The notes: generated by a model from the sequence alone, not told the origin. A stretch of DNA of 64,000 nt from Trinickia sp. Y13 (GCF_029522115.1 NZ_JAKWFK010000004.1:248001-312000), one strand, 5' to 3'. Positions 43,514 through 52,709 are shown, counted from the stretch's first letter. Made by a program: numbers and translations.

Positions 43514-43778
43514 TGCCACCACGATTCTCGATTTGCGCCCGGTCGATCTACTGAAGTCGTTCGACCTCACGGGGTAGTCCAACCTTCTACCGTAAAAAAT
43601 GGAGTTTCCACACGGCCTCGGTCGCAGGCGGCCCGTGGGTGAGCGGCATAAACCGAGCCCCGGCCCATCATACCGCCGATGTCAGTTGGATTCTGGAGCC
43701 GTAGACAACCAAGCTCGATGCCACGGAGCGAGCGTGGGCCGGAAGCATTCAACCAGCCTCACGTCTGCGGGCGACGGA

Positions 43779-44153
43779 TCACGCGATCCTGGCGAAGCGT
43801 TGTTCCAGATAGGCGATGATGGCCTTGGACTCGTACAACCAGCGCGACTGGCCCTCTTCCTGAACATGCAGGCAAGGCACCTTGATCTTGCCGCCACCGG
43901 CCAGCAAACGATCCCGTGCAATGGGATCGTTTTGGGCGTCGTGCATCGTCATCGGCACATTCAGACGATGCAGGGCGCGCCGGGTCTTGACGCAGAAGGG
44001 GCACGCATGGAACTGATACAGCGATAGCAGCGCCGCTTCTTTTTCTACAACCGCCTGACCTTGCGCCCCACGGCGCTGCGGGCCTGGGCGACTGACGGCG
44101 TCGCCGATCAAGATCAACTGGCCTAGACCGACACGCAGGGCTTTCATCAACAT
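43779..44153 (-). CDS. Glutaredoxin-like / GST N-terminal domain protein
   Basis: 124 residues. A hydrophobic N-terminal helix (MLMKALRVGLGQLILIGDAV) precedes a thioredoxin-fold domain with the redox motif CPFC in YQFHACPFCVKTRRALHRLN, the cis-proline in KVPCLHV and the end YESKAIIAYLEQRF. It probably acts as a glutathione-dependent thiol-disulfide oxidoreductase. AAGG lies 9 bases before the ATG at 44153; the frame is open further upstream but that stretch is not protein-like. It marks the return to ordinary chromosome-type genes after the insertion sequences. Confidence 0.82.
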   Translation of the reverse strand: MLMKALRVGLGQLILIGDAVSRPGPQRRGAQGQAVVEKEAALLSLYQFHACPFCVKTRRALHRLNVPMTMHDAQNDPIARDRLLAGGGKIKVPCLHVQEEGQSRWLYESKAIIAYLEQRFARIA

Positions 44154-44471
44154 CGAGGCTACCTTGAACGGCGAATTGAAGTGGGCAAGTCTACTCTTTC
44201 CAGAATCCGGCTGCTCCCGGCCTAACAAGGACGATCGCGATGGGCCGTGAACGACGCGAGCCGCGCCGGCCGCGGTGGTCGGCAACGACCATGAGGAAAC
44301 GGTTAGCGGCCTGGAGGTCTGGCTTCCTGTCGCGCGTTGGCACGCGTCAGACATGCGGGGCAGCAGACGGCCAATAAGCGACCAAATCCTCGCGCGAATG
44401 AAGCCGCCCGAATGTCGCATCGCGACTCGACAGCCGACAATGGTCGTCCGTTTCGCGAGCAACTACATGTC

Positions 44472-44500
44472 TTGACAGCCTTTTTCGTCGCGTCTAGTTT
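44472..44500 (+). promoter_or_regulatory. Sigma-70 promoter for the XRE regulator-GNAT operon
   Basis: TTGACA (44472-44477), a 17-base spacer and TAGTTT (44495-44500) form a near-consensus promoter 32 bases before the regulator start. Just downstream, CTGGAAATATGATCCATAAT and ATTCTGGAAT contain a repeated CTGGAA (44503 and 44522 region), a possible autoregulatory operator. Confidence 0.6.
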
Positions 44501-44531
44501 ACTGGAAATATGATCCATAATTCTGGAATGC

Positions 44532-45122
44532 ATGGACGTTCACCAAACCATCGCTCATCGCATTCGCGCGCTCCGCGATGTCAAAGGTTGGTCACTTGAC
44601 GCGCTCGCGGAACGCAGTTCGGTGAGCAGGTCAAACATTTCGCTTATCGAAAGAGGCCAGAGCAGTCCAACCGCAGTGGTTCTGGACAAACTGGCGACTG
44701 CCCTCGGTGTGCCGCTGGCGTCGCTGTTCGAGTGCGTGGGGGAATCCGCATCGCAGACGCCTTCCCCGCATTCATCATTGCGAGAACAGGCCGTTTGGCA
44801 GGATCCGATATCAGGCTACGTGCGACGCAATCTTTCGCCGCCAGCGTGGTCGCCGATACAACTTGTAGAAGTCGAGTTTCCGCCGCGAAAGCGGGTCAGC
44901 TATGACACGGGGCCGCGCGACGCCGAGATCTATCAGCAAATATGGGTGATGGAAGGGCGCATGGAGATAGCGGTCGGCGATCGAAGATGGGAACTCGGGA
45001 CCGGTGACTGCCTCGCAATGAGACTCGATTGCCCAATCAGTTTCCACAACCCATCGAGCCGACGAGCACGTTATGTCGTGGCTCTCTGCAACCTTCTCAG
45101 TGAATCGCGGAGCCACCGATGA
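44532..45122 (+). CDS. XRE-family regulator with C-terminal cupin domain
   Basis: 196 residues. The helix-turn-helix (residues about 6-62) has LAERSSVSRSNISLIERGQS and VVLDKLATALGVPLASLFE. The cupin domain (residues about 115-190) has IYQQIWVMEGRMEIAVGDR. This architecture (PuuR/SutR-like) senses small ligands and usually regulates its neighbours. It overlaps the GNAT gene by 4 bases, forming a two-gene operon behind a strong promoter. Confidence 0.92.
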   Translation: MDVHQTIAHRIRALRDVKGWSLDALAERSSVSRSNISLIERGQSSPTAVVLDKLATALGVPLASLFECVGESASQTPSPHSSLREQAVWQDPISGYVRRNLSPPAWSPIQLVEVEFPPRKRVSYDTGPRDAEIYQQIWVMEGRMEIAVGDRRWELGTGDCLAMRLDCPISFHNPSSRRARYVVALCNLLSESRSHR

Positions 45123-45646
45123 CTCAACTGCACATACGAACGCTTCACCCTGATGACGTTATGGCCTATGTGGAACCACTGGCCGATCTCTTGATCGAGT
45201 GCGTCGAGGGCGGTGCTTCCGTCAGCTTCATGTTGCCGATTTCCAGGCAGACGGCGCTCGAGTTTTGGGAACACGTCGCTGAAAGCGTAGTGCGCCATGA
45301 GCGGATACTGCTGGTTGCACAAGACCCTGACGGTCGCATTCTCGGTACCGTGCAACTGATTACTGCGTTGCCGGAGAACCAGCCTCATCGCGCAGACATT
45401 GCAAAGATGCTAGTGCGCCGAGACGCGAGAAGACAAGGCATCGCCGCGCGGCTGATGGCTGCGGTCGATGACGCCGCGCGCAAGGCTGGCAAATCGGTTC
45501 TCGTACTCGATACTGTCACCGGTGGCGATGCTGAAAGACTTTACGAACGCGCAGGCTGGCACCGTGTAGGCCACGTTCCGAACTACGCGCTCATGCCCGA
45601 TGGCAGGTTCTGCGGCACGACGTTTTTTCATAAGCAACTGTCTTGA
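45119..45646 (+). CDS. GNAT-family N-acetyltransferase
   Basis: 175 residues. The acetyl-CoA binding motif A is DIAKMLVRRDARRQGIAARL followed by MAAVDDAARKAGKSVLVLDT, and motif B is ERAGWHRVGHVPNYALMPDG. The donor is acetyl-CoA; the acceptor is unknown. The arrangement with the XRE-cupin regulator suggests regulated detoxification or modification of a small amine. The start overlaps the regulator stop. Confidence 0.92.
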   Translation: MTQLHIRTLHPDDVMAYVEPLADLLIECVEGGASVSFMLPISRQTALEFWEHVAESVVRHERILLVAQDPDGRILGTVQLITALPENQPHRADIAKMLVRRDARRQGIAARLMAAVDDAARKAGKSVLVLDTVTGGDAERLYERAGWHRVGHVPNYALMPDGRFCGTTFFHKQLS

Positions 45647-45732
45647 TTGAGCCGTTGCGTCCAACCGGAAGGGAATGACCGCTACAAGATCGGGAGCCGC
45701 CATTGCAACCTCAGTAACTGAGGGACTGCTCC

Positions 45733-45847
45733 GGGTCGGCCCCGGAAGTTCGGGCCAACTCGGCGACGCACGATGGTCCGTGGGCTCCGCATTTCCGGGA
45801 TCGGCCATTTGGGGACATTCGACAGACTGGCCTCGATCGCCGACAAT
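45733..45847. repeat. Dispersed repeat, copy B
   Basis: 75 bases (45733-45807) are 73/75 identical to 32894-32968, and GCCGACAAT (45839-45847) recurs at the same distance as in copy A. The segment between these conserved blocks differs in sequence but not in length. Copy B lies just upstream of the bleomycin-resistance-like gene. Confidence 0.85.
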
Positions 45848-45882
45848 TGGCGCCCATCCAACCCGAGCGGCGAAGCGAGATC

Positions 45883-46269
45883 ATGTCGAAAAACAAACCA
45901 GCGTTTGGCAAAGCTATCCCCGTTCTCGCATCGCTCGACATCGCACGAACGTTGCAATTCTTCAATGAAGTTCTAGGTTTCAAAACGCATCACATCGAGA
46001 ATTTCTCGTATGGGATGGCCGCAAGAGGCGACGTCGAAATTCATTTCTGGTTGTGCAACGAAAAGCACATTGCAGAGAACACCTCATGCTACGTGCGCGT
46101 CGATGATGTATACGCACTGCATGCGGAACTGAAGTCAAGATTGCCTGCATTGGAGCACGTTACAGAAAGGGAATGGGGCATGGCGGAACTTTACGTGATT
46201 GACCCCGATGGTAACCTGGTCAAGTTCGGCCAGTCGATCGATGACGGGTCAGCATCAAGCGATGCCTGA
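45883..46269 (+). CDS. Bleomycin-resistance/glyoxalase-like VOC protein
   Basis: 128 residues. The fold starts KAIPVLASLDIARTLQFFNE and ends with ELYVIDPDGNLVKFGQS; DVEIHFWLCNEKHIAENTSC is typical of bleomycin-binding (BRP) proteins. Such proteins bind or modify planar antibiotics or other aromatic ligands; whether this one confers resistance is unknown. The start at 45883 is the first ATG after the repeat; the frame is open slightly upstream. Confidence 0.85.
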   Translation: MSKNKPAFGKAIPVLASLDIARTLQFFNEVLGFKTHHIENFSYGMAARGDVEIHFWLCNEKHIAENTSCYVRVDDVYALHAELKSRLPALEHVTEREWGMAELYVIDPDGNLVKFGQSIDDGSASSDA

Positions 46270-46703
46270 CGCTCGCGCACGGTCACTGCCGAGACCTTCG
46301 ACCCGTTGGAGCGACGCCGCGCGACTGATCTGAACGACCGTTGTTGAAAGTTTTGAGCGTCTCTTCAGGGTCGCCCCCTGCCAATCGCGCCGGGCGGTAG
46401 TCAGCCAGGAAGGAGCGTTCGTCGACGCGTTCAAACGACGTTTGAATGGGCCGCTATAAACTACATCCCGGCCCAAGCTCAGCGCTTGAGCATCGACGAA
46501 CCCTTCGCCGCAACCAGCGGCCTCCTCCTCTTTCGCCGCCGGAGTCACTTGATTGCAGTGTCGGTCGCCCCCTAACATCTGCCCCCTCACGACCACCGCC
46601 GAAGCGCCATCATGCCTAGCCTCGCGATATCCTTGCAGGGCGTTCGGCGCATGTCGCGCCCGATCTAGACCACGCGCCCCAACCATAGCGGACCACGCCA
46701 ACG
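46270..46703. other. Gap upstream of the P-type ATPase gene
   Basis: 434 bases with no supported gene. A minus-strand frame covers most of it but has no recognisable domain or ribosome site. The promoter of the ATPase gene should be here; no clear consensus element was seen. Confidence 0.35.
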
Positions 46704-49082
46704 ATGACAATCGCCGCTAAACCTCCCGCTGACGCCGCAAAAGCCCTGCCGACCACCGACCGCGCGACAGGACTTGCGTCGACCGAGGCGCAACGTCGCC
46801 TGCAGTTATTCGGCGTCAATGCTATCGAAGAGGTTCGCACACCTCGATGGCGCCAGCTTCTCGGTAAGCTCTGGGGGCCCGTGCCGTGGATGCTCGAAGC
46901 GGTGATAGTGCTACAGGTCATGCTTGATCGTGGCCAGGAGGCGCTGGTCATCCTATTTCTGCTCGCTTTCAATGCCCTTGTTGCCTCCATACAAGAGGGG
47001 CGCGCGCAAAACGCGCTGACTTTGCTGCGGCGGCAATTGCAGGTCAACGCGCGCGTGCTGCGCGACGCGCATTGGAGCCGTAATCCCGCCGCGCAACTGG
47101 TGCCTGGAGACGTGGTGCACATACGGGCAGGCGACATCGTCCCCGCCGACCTCATTTTGTTCGATGGAGCGGTGACGCTGGATCAGTCGGCCCTTACCGG
47201 TGAATCTCTCGCCGTCGACGCGGGTCCTGGCCAACCCGCGTACACCGGCTCAATCGTGCATCAGGGCGAAGCCAGCGGCGAAGTGATTGCCACCGGCTCG
47301 CGAACCTACTTCGGCCGGACTGCGGAACTCGTGCGCACGTCCACCGCACCCAGCCATATGCAACGCACGATTTTCTCGATCGTCAAAAGCCTTGTCGCAT
47401 TCGACCTCGTGCTCGTGGTACTGGTCATCTTTTACGCCGCGACGCACGGTCTGCCGTTGGGCGATACCGCGGTGTTCGCGTTGTTGCTGCTCGTCGCGTC
47501 GGTTCCGGTCGCATTGCCGGCGACTTACACTTTGGCTACGGCTATCGCGAGCACACGCCTTTCAAAACAGGGAGTTCTTGTCACAAGGCTGCCTGCGGTA
47601 GAGGAAGCGGCGGCAATGGACACCCTTCTTTCCGACAAGACCGGCACATTGACGCAGAACACGCTGTCTGTCGCCGGCGTCAAGGCATTGGCGGAAATCG
47701 ACGAGGGCGCCGTCTTGCGCGCTGCTGCGATGGCCAGCGACGACGCATCGCAGGATCCCCTCGACCTTGCAATCCTTTCTGCTTATCGTACGAGCGCGCA
47801 GGCTGCCCTTCTGCCCGCGCGCGCGCATTTTCGGCCCTTCGATCCGGCAACCCGATTCAGCGAAGGTATCTACGTCGTCGATGGACAGGAGTGGCATGCG
47901 CTGAAAGGTGCGACCAGTGCAGTATTCGACCATTGCGGTGCCGACGCGGCGCAGCGCCAGGCCGCGCAAGACACGGGGCGGGCGTTGGCCGCTGGCGGCG
48001 CGCGCGTGCTCGCAGTTGCAGCGGGTCCGGTGGGCGCGATTCGACCGATCGGCTTGGTCGGCCTCTCCGATCCGCCGCGGGACGACGCAGCCGAACTCAT
48101 CGCAAAACTCGCCCAGCTTGGCGTAAGAGTCTGCATGGCCACCGGGGACGCGTTGGAGACCGCGCGGGCAATCGGACAACGACTTGGGCTGGGCACACGC
48201 ATCTGCGTTCCGCACGAAGACGATCTACGACACCCCGAAAAATGCGACATCTTCGCTCGCGTGCTGCCTGAAGAGAAGCATGCCATCGTCCGAGCGCTTC
48301 AACAGGCTGGACACGTCACGGGGATGACGGGCGACGGCGTCAATGACGCGCCTGCGCTGCGACAGGCGGAACTCGGAATCGCCGTGGCCAGTGCTACCGA
48401 TGTGGCCAAGGCCGCGGCAGGCGTTGTTCTGACCGATCCAGGCCTGAGCGGCGTCCTGACCGTGGTCGGCACGGGGCGAGAAGTGCACCGACGCATGCTC
48501 ACGTATATTCTCAACAAAATAGTCAAGACGCTTGAGATCGTCGTTTTCCTCACGCTTGGTCTCTGGCTCGCCAAAGGCTTTGTGATCTCGCCGCGGCTGA
48601 TCGTGTTACTGCTCTTCGCCAATGACTTCGTTACGATGAGCATCGCAGCCGACCGCGTTCGACCGGCAACCCAGCCACAACGCTGGCGCGTCGGGCAACT
48701 GGTCGGCGCCGCGGCCGTGCTCGCAGCCGTTTCGCTTGCGTTCACGCTATCGCTGTATGGTGTGGCGCGCACACAGTTCGGACTGAGTGCCGGGCAGATG
48801 CAAACGATGGTGTTCCTGCTACTGGTATTCACGACGCAGGCCAATGTCTACGTGCTCCGCAACGACGGGCCAATGTGGGCGTTCGCTCCGGGGACGCTCA
48901 TGGCGTGGGCCAGCGCCATCGACGTCGTCCTGGTGAGTTTGATGGCCGTAACCGGAACGCTGATGGCAGCCGTCCCACTGGAACTCGTCGGAGCCTTGAT
49001 TTGTGCCGTCGCCGTGTTCGCTCTACTTCTCGACCGAATCAAGATCGTGGTGTTTCGGCGCTTCAGGTTCGGCGGCGCGTAA
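46704..49082 (+). CDS. P-type (IIIA) proton-efflux ATPase
   Basis: 792 residues, inner-membrane protein with about ten hydrophobic segments. Motifs in order: actuator LDQSALTGESLAVD, membrane PVALPATYT, phosphorylation site LLSDKTGTLTQNTLS (D311), nucleotide-binding WHALKGATSAV and hinge MTGDGVNDAPALRQAELGIA. These place it with plant and fungal-type plasma-membrane H+-ATPases, which pump protons outward using ATP. Related bacterial genes are scattered and often linked to acid tolerance. It stands alone, convergent with the catabolic array. Confidence 0.92.
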   Translation: MTIAAKPPADAAKALPTTDRATGLASTEAQRRLQLFGVNAIEEVRTPRWRQLLGKLWGPVPWMLEAVIVLQVMLDRGQEALVILFLLAFNALVASIQEGRAQNALTLLRRQLQVNARVLRDAHWSRNPAAQLVPGDVVHIRAGDIVPADLILFDGAVTLDQSALTGESLAVDAGPGQPAYTGSIVHQGEASGEVIATGSRTYFGRTAELVRTSTAPSHMQRTIFSIVKSLVAFDLVLVVLVIFYAATHGLPLGDTAVFALLLLVASVPVALPATYTLATAIASTRLSKQGVLVTRLPAVEEAAAMDTLLSDKTGTLTQNTLSVAGVKALAEIDEGAVLRAAAMASDDASQDPLDLAILSAYRTSAQAALLPARAHFRPFDPATRFSEGIYVVDGQEWHALKGATSAVFDHCGADAAQRQAAQDTGRALAAGGARVLAVAAGPVGAIRPIGLVGLSDPPRDDAAELIAKLAQLGVRVCMATGDALETARAIGQRLGLGTRICVPHEDDLRHPEKCDIFARVLPEEKHAIVRALQQAGHVTGMTGDGVNDAPALRQAELGIAVASATDVAKAAAGVVLTDPGLSGVLTVVGTGREVHRRMLTYILNKIVKTLEIVVFLTLGLWLAKGFVISPRLIVLLLFANDFVTMSIAADRVRPATQPQRWRVGQLVGAAAVLAAVSLAFTLSLYGVARTQFGLSAGQMQTMVFLLLVFTTQANVYVLRNDGPMWAFAPGTLMAWASAIDVVLVSLMAVTGTLMAAVPLELVGALICAVAVFALLLDRIKIVVFRRFRFGGA

Positions 49083-49224
49083 CTGACGCTCGCACGTCAT
49101 GGACCTTGCGCCGACGCACGTCGCCCGGCTCTCAATGCATTGGCGAATACGACGACTGGCTGAAACGGGCCTCATACAAAAGCTCGCCCGTCAACGACGC
49201 CGCAGGCAACCTATGCCCAACCCA

Positions 49225-49767
49225 TTAGACGTTCGACGCCGCTTTCAGCCGAACGGGATCGCCGCGACTGGACGCCGCCACGCCATCGACATGCGGTATC
49301 CCCAGATGCCAGCACAACGTCTCTATCACGAGTTCGTGATCTTTGAAGTCTTCGAGCCCCGACACCGACATCACGCCCACAATGCCCGCGTTGGCCACCC
49401 GCAAGGGGACGCCCCCGCCATAGCCGGTGTAATGCTCGTCGGAAAGCCCCGAGTCGGCCAACGTCCGACCGTCTCGCTTCAATAGGGTCCCCACCTCGAG
49501 CGAGCTCTTGCCAAAATGCAAGACGGTATTATCTTTACGGCGTATCCACTTGTCGTTGTCCGCGCAGCTTCCTTCCAGCGCACAGTAAAACAGCGTTCGG
49601 TGCACGCTCTTGACGCTAACAACAATCGGCAATGCGCGGCGTGCGGCGATATTGATCGCGATCTCGCCCAGCTTACGCGCAGCCTCTTCGCCGAACGTCG
49701 GCAACGTCGTGCGTGATGCCTGCTCGTCGAAAGTCTCTACCCTTGGGGCGGCGATTGCTTTGACCAT
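49225..49767 (-). CDS. UPF0303 / HbpS-like (GlcG-fold) protein
   Basis: 180 residues from the ATG at 49767 (GGGAG 8 bases upstream). Family features are FGEEAARKLGEIAINIAARR, PIVVSVKSVHRTLFYCALEG and GYGGGVPLRVANAGIVGVMS. Related proteins bind or degrade haem (HbpS) or accompany glycolate-type catabolic genes (GlcG). It is the last gene of the long minus-strand catabolic array, 42 bases after the DUF993 gene. Its role there is unknown. Confidence 0.8.
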   Translation of the reverse strand: MVKAIAAPRVETFDEQASRTTLPTFGEEAARKLGEIAINIAARRALPIVVSVKSVHRTLFYCALEGSCADNDKWIRRKDNTVLHFGKSSLEVGTLLKRDGRTLADSGLSDEHYTGYGGGVPLRVANAGIVGVMSVSGLEDFKDHELVIETLCWHLGIPHVDGVAASSRGDPVRLKAASNV

Positions 49768-49809
49768 GATTCTCACTCCCGTGTCCAGTTGCACCTAGCC
49801 GGTTCGCGC

Positions 49810-50982
49810 CTACGCGTCGATCCCCGCGTGAACGCTTAGATATGCTTTCATCCGCCGCACCGCCAACTCGGGATCGATCAACACGCCGCAAGCGTCGGCG
49901 TCGCGAAACAAACGAGAGAAATGCTGCGCCGAGCGCGCCGACTCCATTCCGGCCGCCATCGAAAAGTGGTCTTGATGCCCATTGAGCCAGGCAAGAAAGA
50001 CGACACCCGCTTTGTAATATTGCGTCGGTGCGCGGAATAGCTCGCGTGAGAGCGTTTGCGTCGGCATGATCAGATCGCGATAACCCGCCGAATCGCCCCG
50101 CCCGAGTGCCTTCAGCGCGCGCGCAGCCACAGGGGCAATCGGGTCGAAGATGCCAAGCAGCGCGTGCGAGACGCCTGTGCCATCCCCTGCGATAAGATCG
50201 CCATAGTTGAAGTCGTCGCCCGTATACATCCGCACGCCCTCCGGGAGTCGAGCACGCAATTCGCGTTCGTATTCGGCATTCAGCAACGAGATCTTGATCC
50301 CCTCGATCTTCGTTCGATGCAGTTGCACGATTTCCAGTACGGTATGCATCGCTTCGCGTACGTCGCGGCTCCCCCAATAGCCCGCCAGCGATGCATCGAA
50401 TGCATCGCCCAGCCAATGCAGCACCACTTTGCGGTTGCTTTGCGCGAGTACCGCGTCGTAGACATTCACGTAATCGTCCGGCGATCGCGCGGCCGCGCAA
50501 AGCGCGCGGCTGGCCATCATGATCGGGCGTCCTCCGGCATGATCGACGACCTCGAACTGGGCTTGGTACGCTGCAATCACGTCGGACAGGCTATGACGAA
50601 GTCGATGGTCGAGCTGGTCGGTTCCCGCGCCGCAACCGAGGTCCGCGCCGTCGATCGTGCGCGCATGCGCAACGCTGCGTCGAATCAATTCGGCCGCGGC
50701 GGGCCAACCGAGACCCATGCCGCGCTGAGCTGTGTCCATCGCTTCCGCAACTTTGAATCCGAGCCCATAAAGATACGTGCGAAACGCCAGAGTGCGATCC
50801 CAGTCGATCGCGGGCGCATTCGACCAAGGCTCGTACTCGGCATGAGGATCAATGACGACGTGAGCGGCCGCATAGGCGATACGGCCGAACGCGCCCGTAT
50901 CGCCGTCCCGCGGATGAGGCTCGGCATGCTTCATGGTGTGGCGATAAAGTTCGGCGCCGCCGGCCGGCAATAGAATCTGCAT
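49810..50982 (-). CDS. DUF993 family protein, aldolase-like TIM barrel
   Basis: 390 residues, cytoplasmic. DUF993 proteins are related to dihydrodipicolinate synthase-type lyases. Visible segments include GLGFKVAEAMDTAQRGMGLG, KVVLHWLGDAFD, KIEGIKISLLNAEYE (with the candidate Schiff-base lysine) and MYTGDDFNYGDLIAGDGTG. A retro-aldol cleavage of an oxidised sugar-like intermediate would fit the surrounding oxidoreductases, but this is inference. It lies 10 bases after the GMC oxidoreductase gene. Confidence 0.8.
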   Translation of the reverse strand: MQILLPAGGAELYRHTMKHAEPHPRDGDTGAFGRIAYAAAHVVIDPHAEYEPWSNAPAIDWDRTLAFRTYLYGLGFKVAEAMDTAQRGMGLGWPAAAELIRRSVAHARTIDGADLGCGAGTDQLDHRLRHSLSDVIAAYQAQFEVVDHAGGRPIMMASRALCAAARSPDDYVNVYDAVLAQSNRKVVLHWLGDAFDASLAGYWGSRDVREAMHTVLEIVQLHRTKIEGIKISLLNAEYERELRARLPEGVRMYTGDDFNYGDLIAGDGTGVSHALLGIFDPIAPVAARALKALGRGDSAGYRDLIMPTQTLSRELFRAPTQYYKAGVVFLAWLNGHQDHFSMAAGMESARSAQHFSRLFRDADACGVLIDPELAVRRMKAYLSVHAGIDA

Positions 50983-50992
50983 GTTTCGTCTC

Positions 50993-52699
50993 TCAAGAAG
51001 CTGTCAATGCATGGAGCGCCCGCCCTGCCCGCGATGCAGATAATTCGGCGCCTTCGGATCGCGAATCGGTCGCCTCGACGCGCGCGGTTCTCCCGAGGAT
51101 CAGGTCGGCTGCTTTCTCTGCCACCATGATCGTCGGGGCGTTCGTGTTGCACGATGGAATGAACGGCATGACCGACGCGTCGACAACACGCAACCCTTCG
51201 ATGCCGATGACACGCAGGTCCGGGGCAACGACGCTCGCGGGCGAGTCGGGATGACCCATCCGGCAGGTACCCACCGGGTGGTGATCGGTCTTGGCGTTCG
51301 CACAGGCATAGTCGAACAAGTCGGCATCCGACTGCGCCGCGGCGCCCGGCAGCACCTCGGATTGGACGAAGCGCGCAAGCGCGCTCTGCGCCATGAGCTC
51401 GCGTGCCAACCGCAATCCCTTGATAGAACTCGCTCGGTCTTCGGGCTCGGCCCAATAGTTCGGATCGATCAGGGGCGCACTCGCGGGGTCCGCGTTTGCC
51501 AGACGTACGGTGCCGCGCGAGCGAGGACGCAAAAATGCCGTGTTCAGCGTCACACCGGCATGCTGCAGCTTCGCCATCCCAGCCTCGATTCCCGAGCCAA
51601 GGCCCAAATGCAACTGGATGTCCGGCGAGCGTGCGGTGGTATCGAGGCCGTCCGCATACCAGAACCCGCCTGTTTCGAAGAGACTCGAGGCGGCTGGCCC
51701 CTTCTTCTGCACGAGGTATTGCAGACCGGCGATCGCCGCGTGATGCAGCTTGTTGTACTTGTCGTACGTGTGCTCCCCCGTGCATTCGGCAATAACGAAC
51801 AAGTCGAGGTGATCCTGCAAGTTCTCACCGACGCCGGGCAAGTCATGCAGCGCGCGCACGCCCACCGCTTCGAGATGCGCGGCTGGGCCGATACCGGACT
51901 GAAGCAACAGCTTCGGGCTCCCAATCGCACCGGACGAAACGATCACTTCGCGCCGGGCGCGCACGAGCTTAGGGGTGCGTTCGTCGCCGACTGCGAGTTC
52001 CACGCCAATCGCACGCTTCCCTTCCATGACGACGCGCACGGTTTGCGTTCGAAGCCAGACGGCAAGGTTCGGCCGCCCGAGAACGGGGTCGAGGAAGCTG
52101 CTCGATGTCGACGAGCGGCGCGCATTGCGTTGAGTCAGTTGGTAGTAGCCGAGCCCCGCGTGCGCCGCGCCGTTGAAATCGGCATTGAAGGGAATGCCCA
52201 TGTCCTGCCCGGCACGGAAAAACGCTTCGCAGATCGGCAAGGGACTGACCGGATTGGATACGCCGAGCGGCCCGCCGTAGCCATGAAACGCGTTTGCGAA
52301 GCGCTCGTTGTCTTCCGAGCGCTTGAAATACGGCAGCACGTCGCGGTATCCCCAGCCCGTCGCGCCGCCGAGCGATTCCCATTCGTCGTAGTCGGCCGGC
52401 GCGCCGCGAGTATAGATCTGCGCGTTGATCGACGAACCGCCGCCGATCACTTTCGCTTGCGTGAATCGCAGCACCCGGTTCTTCAGGTGCTTTTGCGGCA
52501 CCGTATGCCAGCCCCAGGAGCCGATGCCCTTCGTCATTTTGGCGAAACCGGCGGGCATATGAAATAGCGGATGGCTGTCGCGGCCGCCCGCTTCGACGAG
52601 CAACACGGTCACCGAAGGGTCGGCGCTCAACCGGTTGGCCAGTACGCACCCTGCGGAACCGCCGCCGGTGATGATGTAATCGTAGGTCAAGTTTTTCAT
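50993..52699 (-). CDS. GMC-family FAD oxidoreductase (choline dehydrogenase-like)
   Basis: 568 residues. The FAD motif is YDYIITGGGSAGCVLANRLS, the GMC signature VIGGGSSINAQIYTRGAPAD, and the C-terminal active site HPVGTCRMGHPDSPAS with the FAD contact DASVMPFIPSCNTNAPT. It oxidises an alcohol to an aldehyde, passing electrons from FAD probably to the respiratory chain. It is one of two GMC enzymes in this operon. It follows the SDR gene by 10 bases. Confidence 0.93.
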   Translation of the reverse strand: MKNLTYDYIITGGGSAGCVLANRLSADPSVTVLLVEAGGRDSHPLFHMPAGFAKMTKGIGSWGWHTVPQKHLKNRVLRFTQAKVIGGGSSINAQIYTRGAPADYDEWESLGGATGWGYRDVLPYFKRSEDNERFANAFHGYGGPLGVSNPVSPLPICEAFFRAGQDMGIPFNADFNGAAHAGLGYYQLTQRNARRSSTSSSFLDPVLGRPNLAVWLRTQTVRVVMEGKRAIGVELAVGDERTPKLVRARREVIVSSGAIGSPKLLLQSGIGPAAHLEAVGVRALHDLPGVGENLQDHLDLFVIAECTGEHTYDKYNKLHHAAIAGLQYLVQKKGPAASSLFETGGFWYADGLDTTARSPDIQLHLGLGSGIEAGMAKLQHAGVTLNTAFLRPRSRGTVRLANADPASAPLIDPNYWAEPEDRASSIKGLRLARELMAQSALARFVQSEVLPGAAAQSDADLFDYACANAKTDHHPVGTCRMGHPDSPASVVAPDLRVIGIEGLRVVDASVMPFIPSCNTNAPTIMVAEKAADLILGRTARVEATDSRSEGAELSASRAGRALHALTAS

Positions 52700-52709
52700 G
52701 CTTCGCCCC

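Larger units (their letters stand above)
41989..43619 (+). mobile_element. IS1182-family insertion sequence, apparently intact
   Basis: About 1.63 kb, the usual size for this family. The ends are GAGGGTGTGTGAAAAC (41989-42004) and, inverted, GTTTCCACACGGCCTC (43604-43619), an imperfect terminal repeat. A single full-length transposase gene lies inside with a hairpin just after its stop. A target duplication is not obvious. Confidence 0.75.

Noticed and set aside
40681-43619. Composite transposon formed by the two insertion sequences
   Set aside because: They belong to different families, have unrelated ends and enclose only about 100 bases.
46255-46710. Minus-strand open frame upstream of the P-type ATPase gene
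   Set aside because: No domain and no ribosome site; it would overlap both flanking genes.
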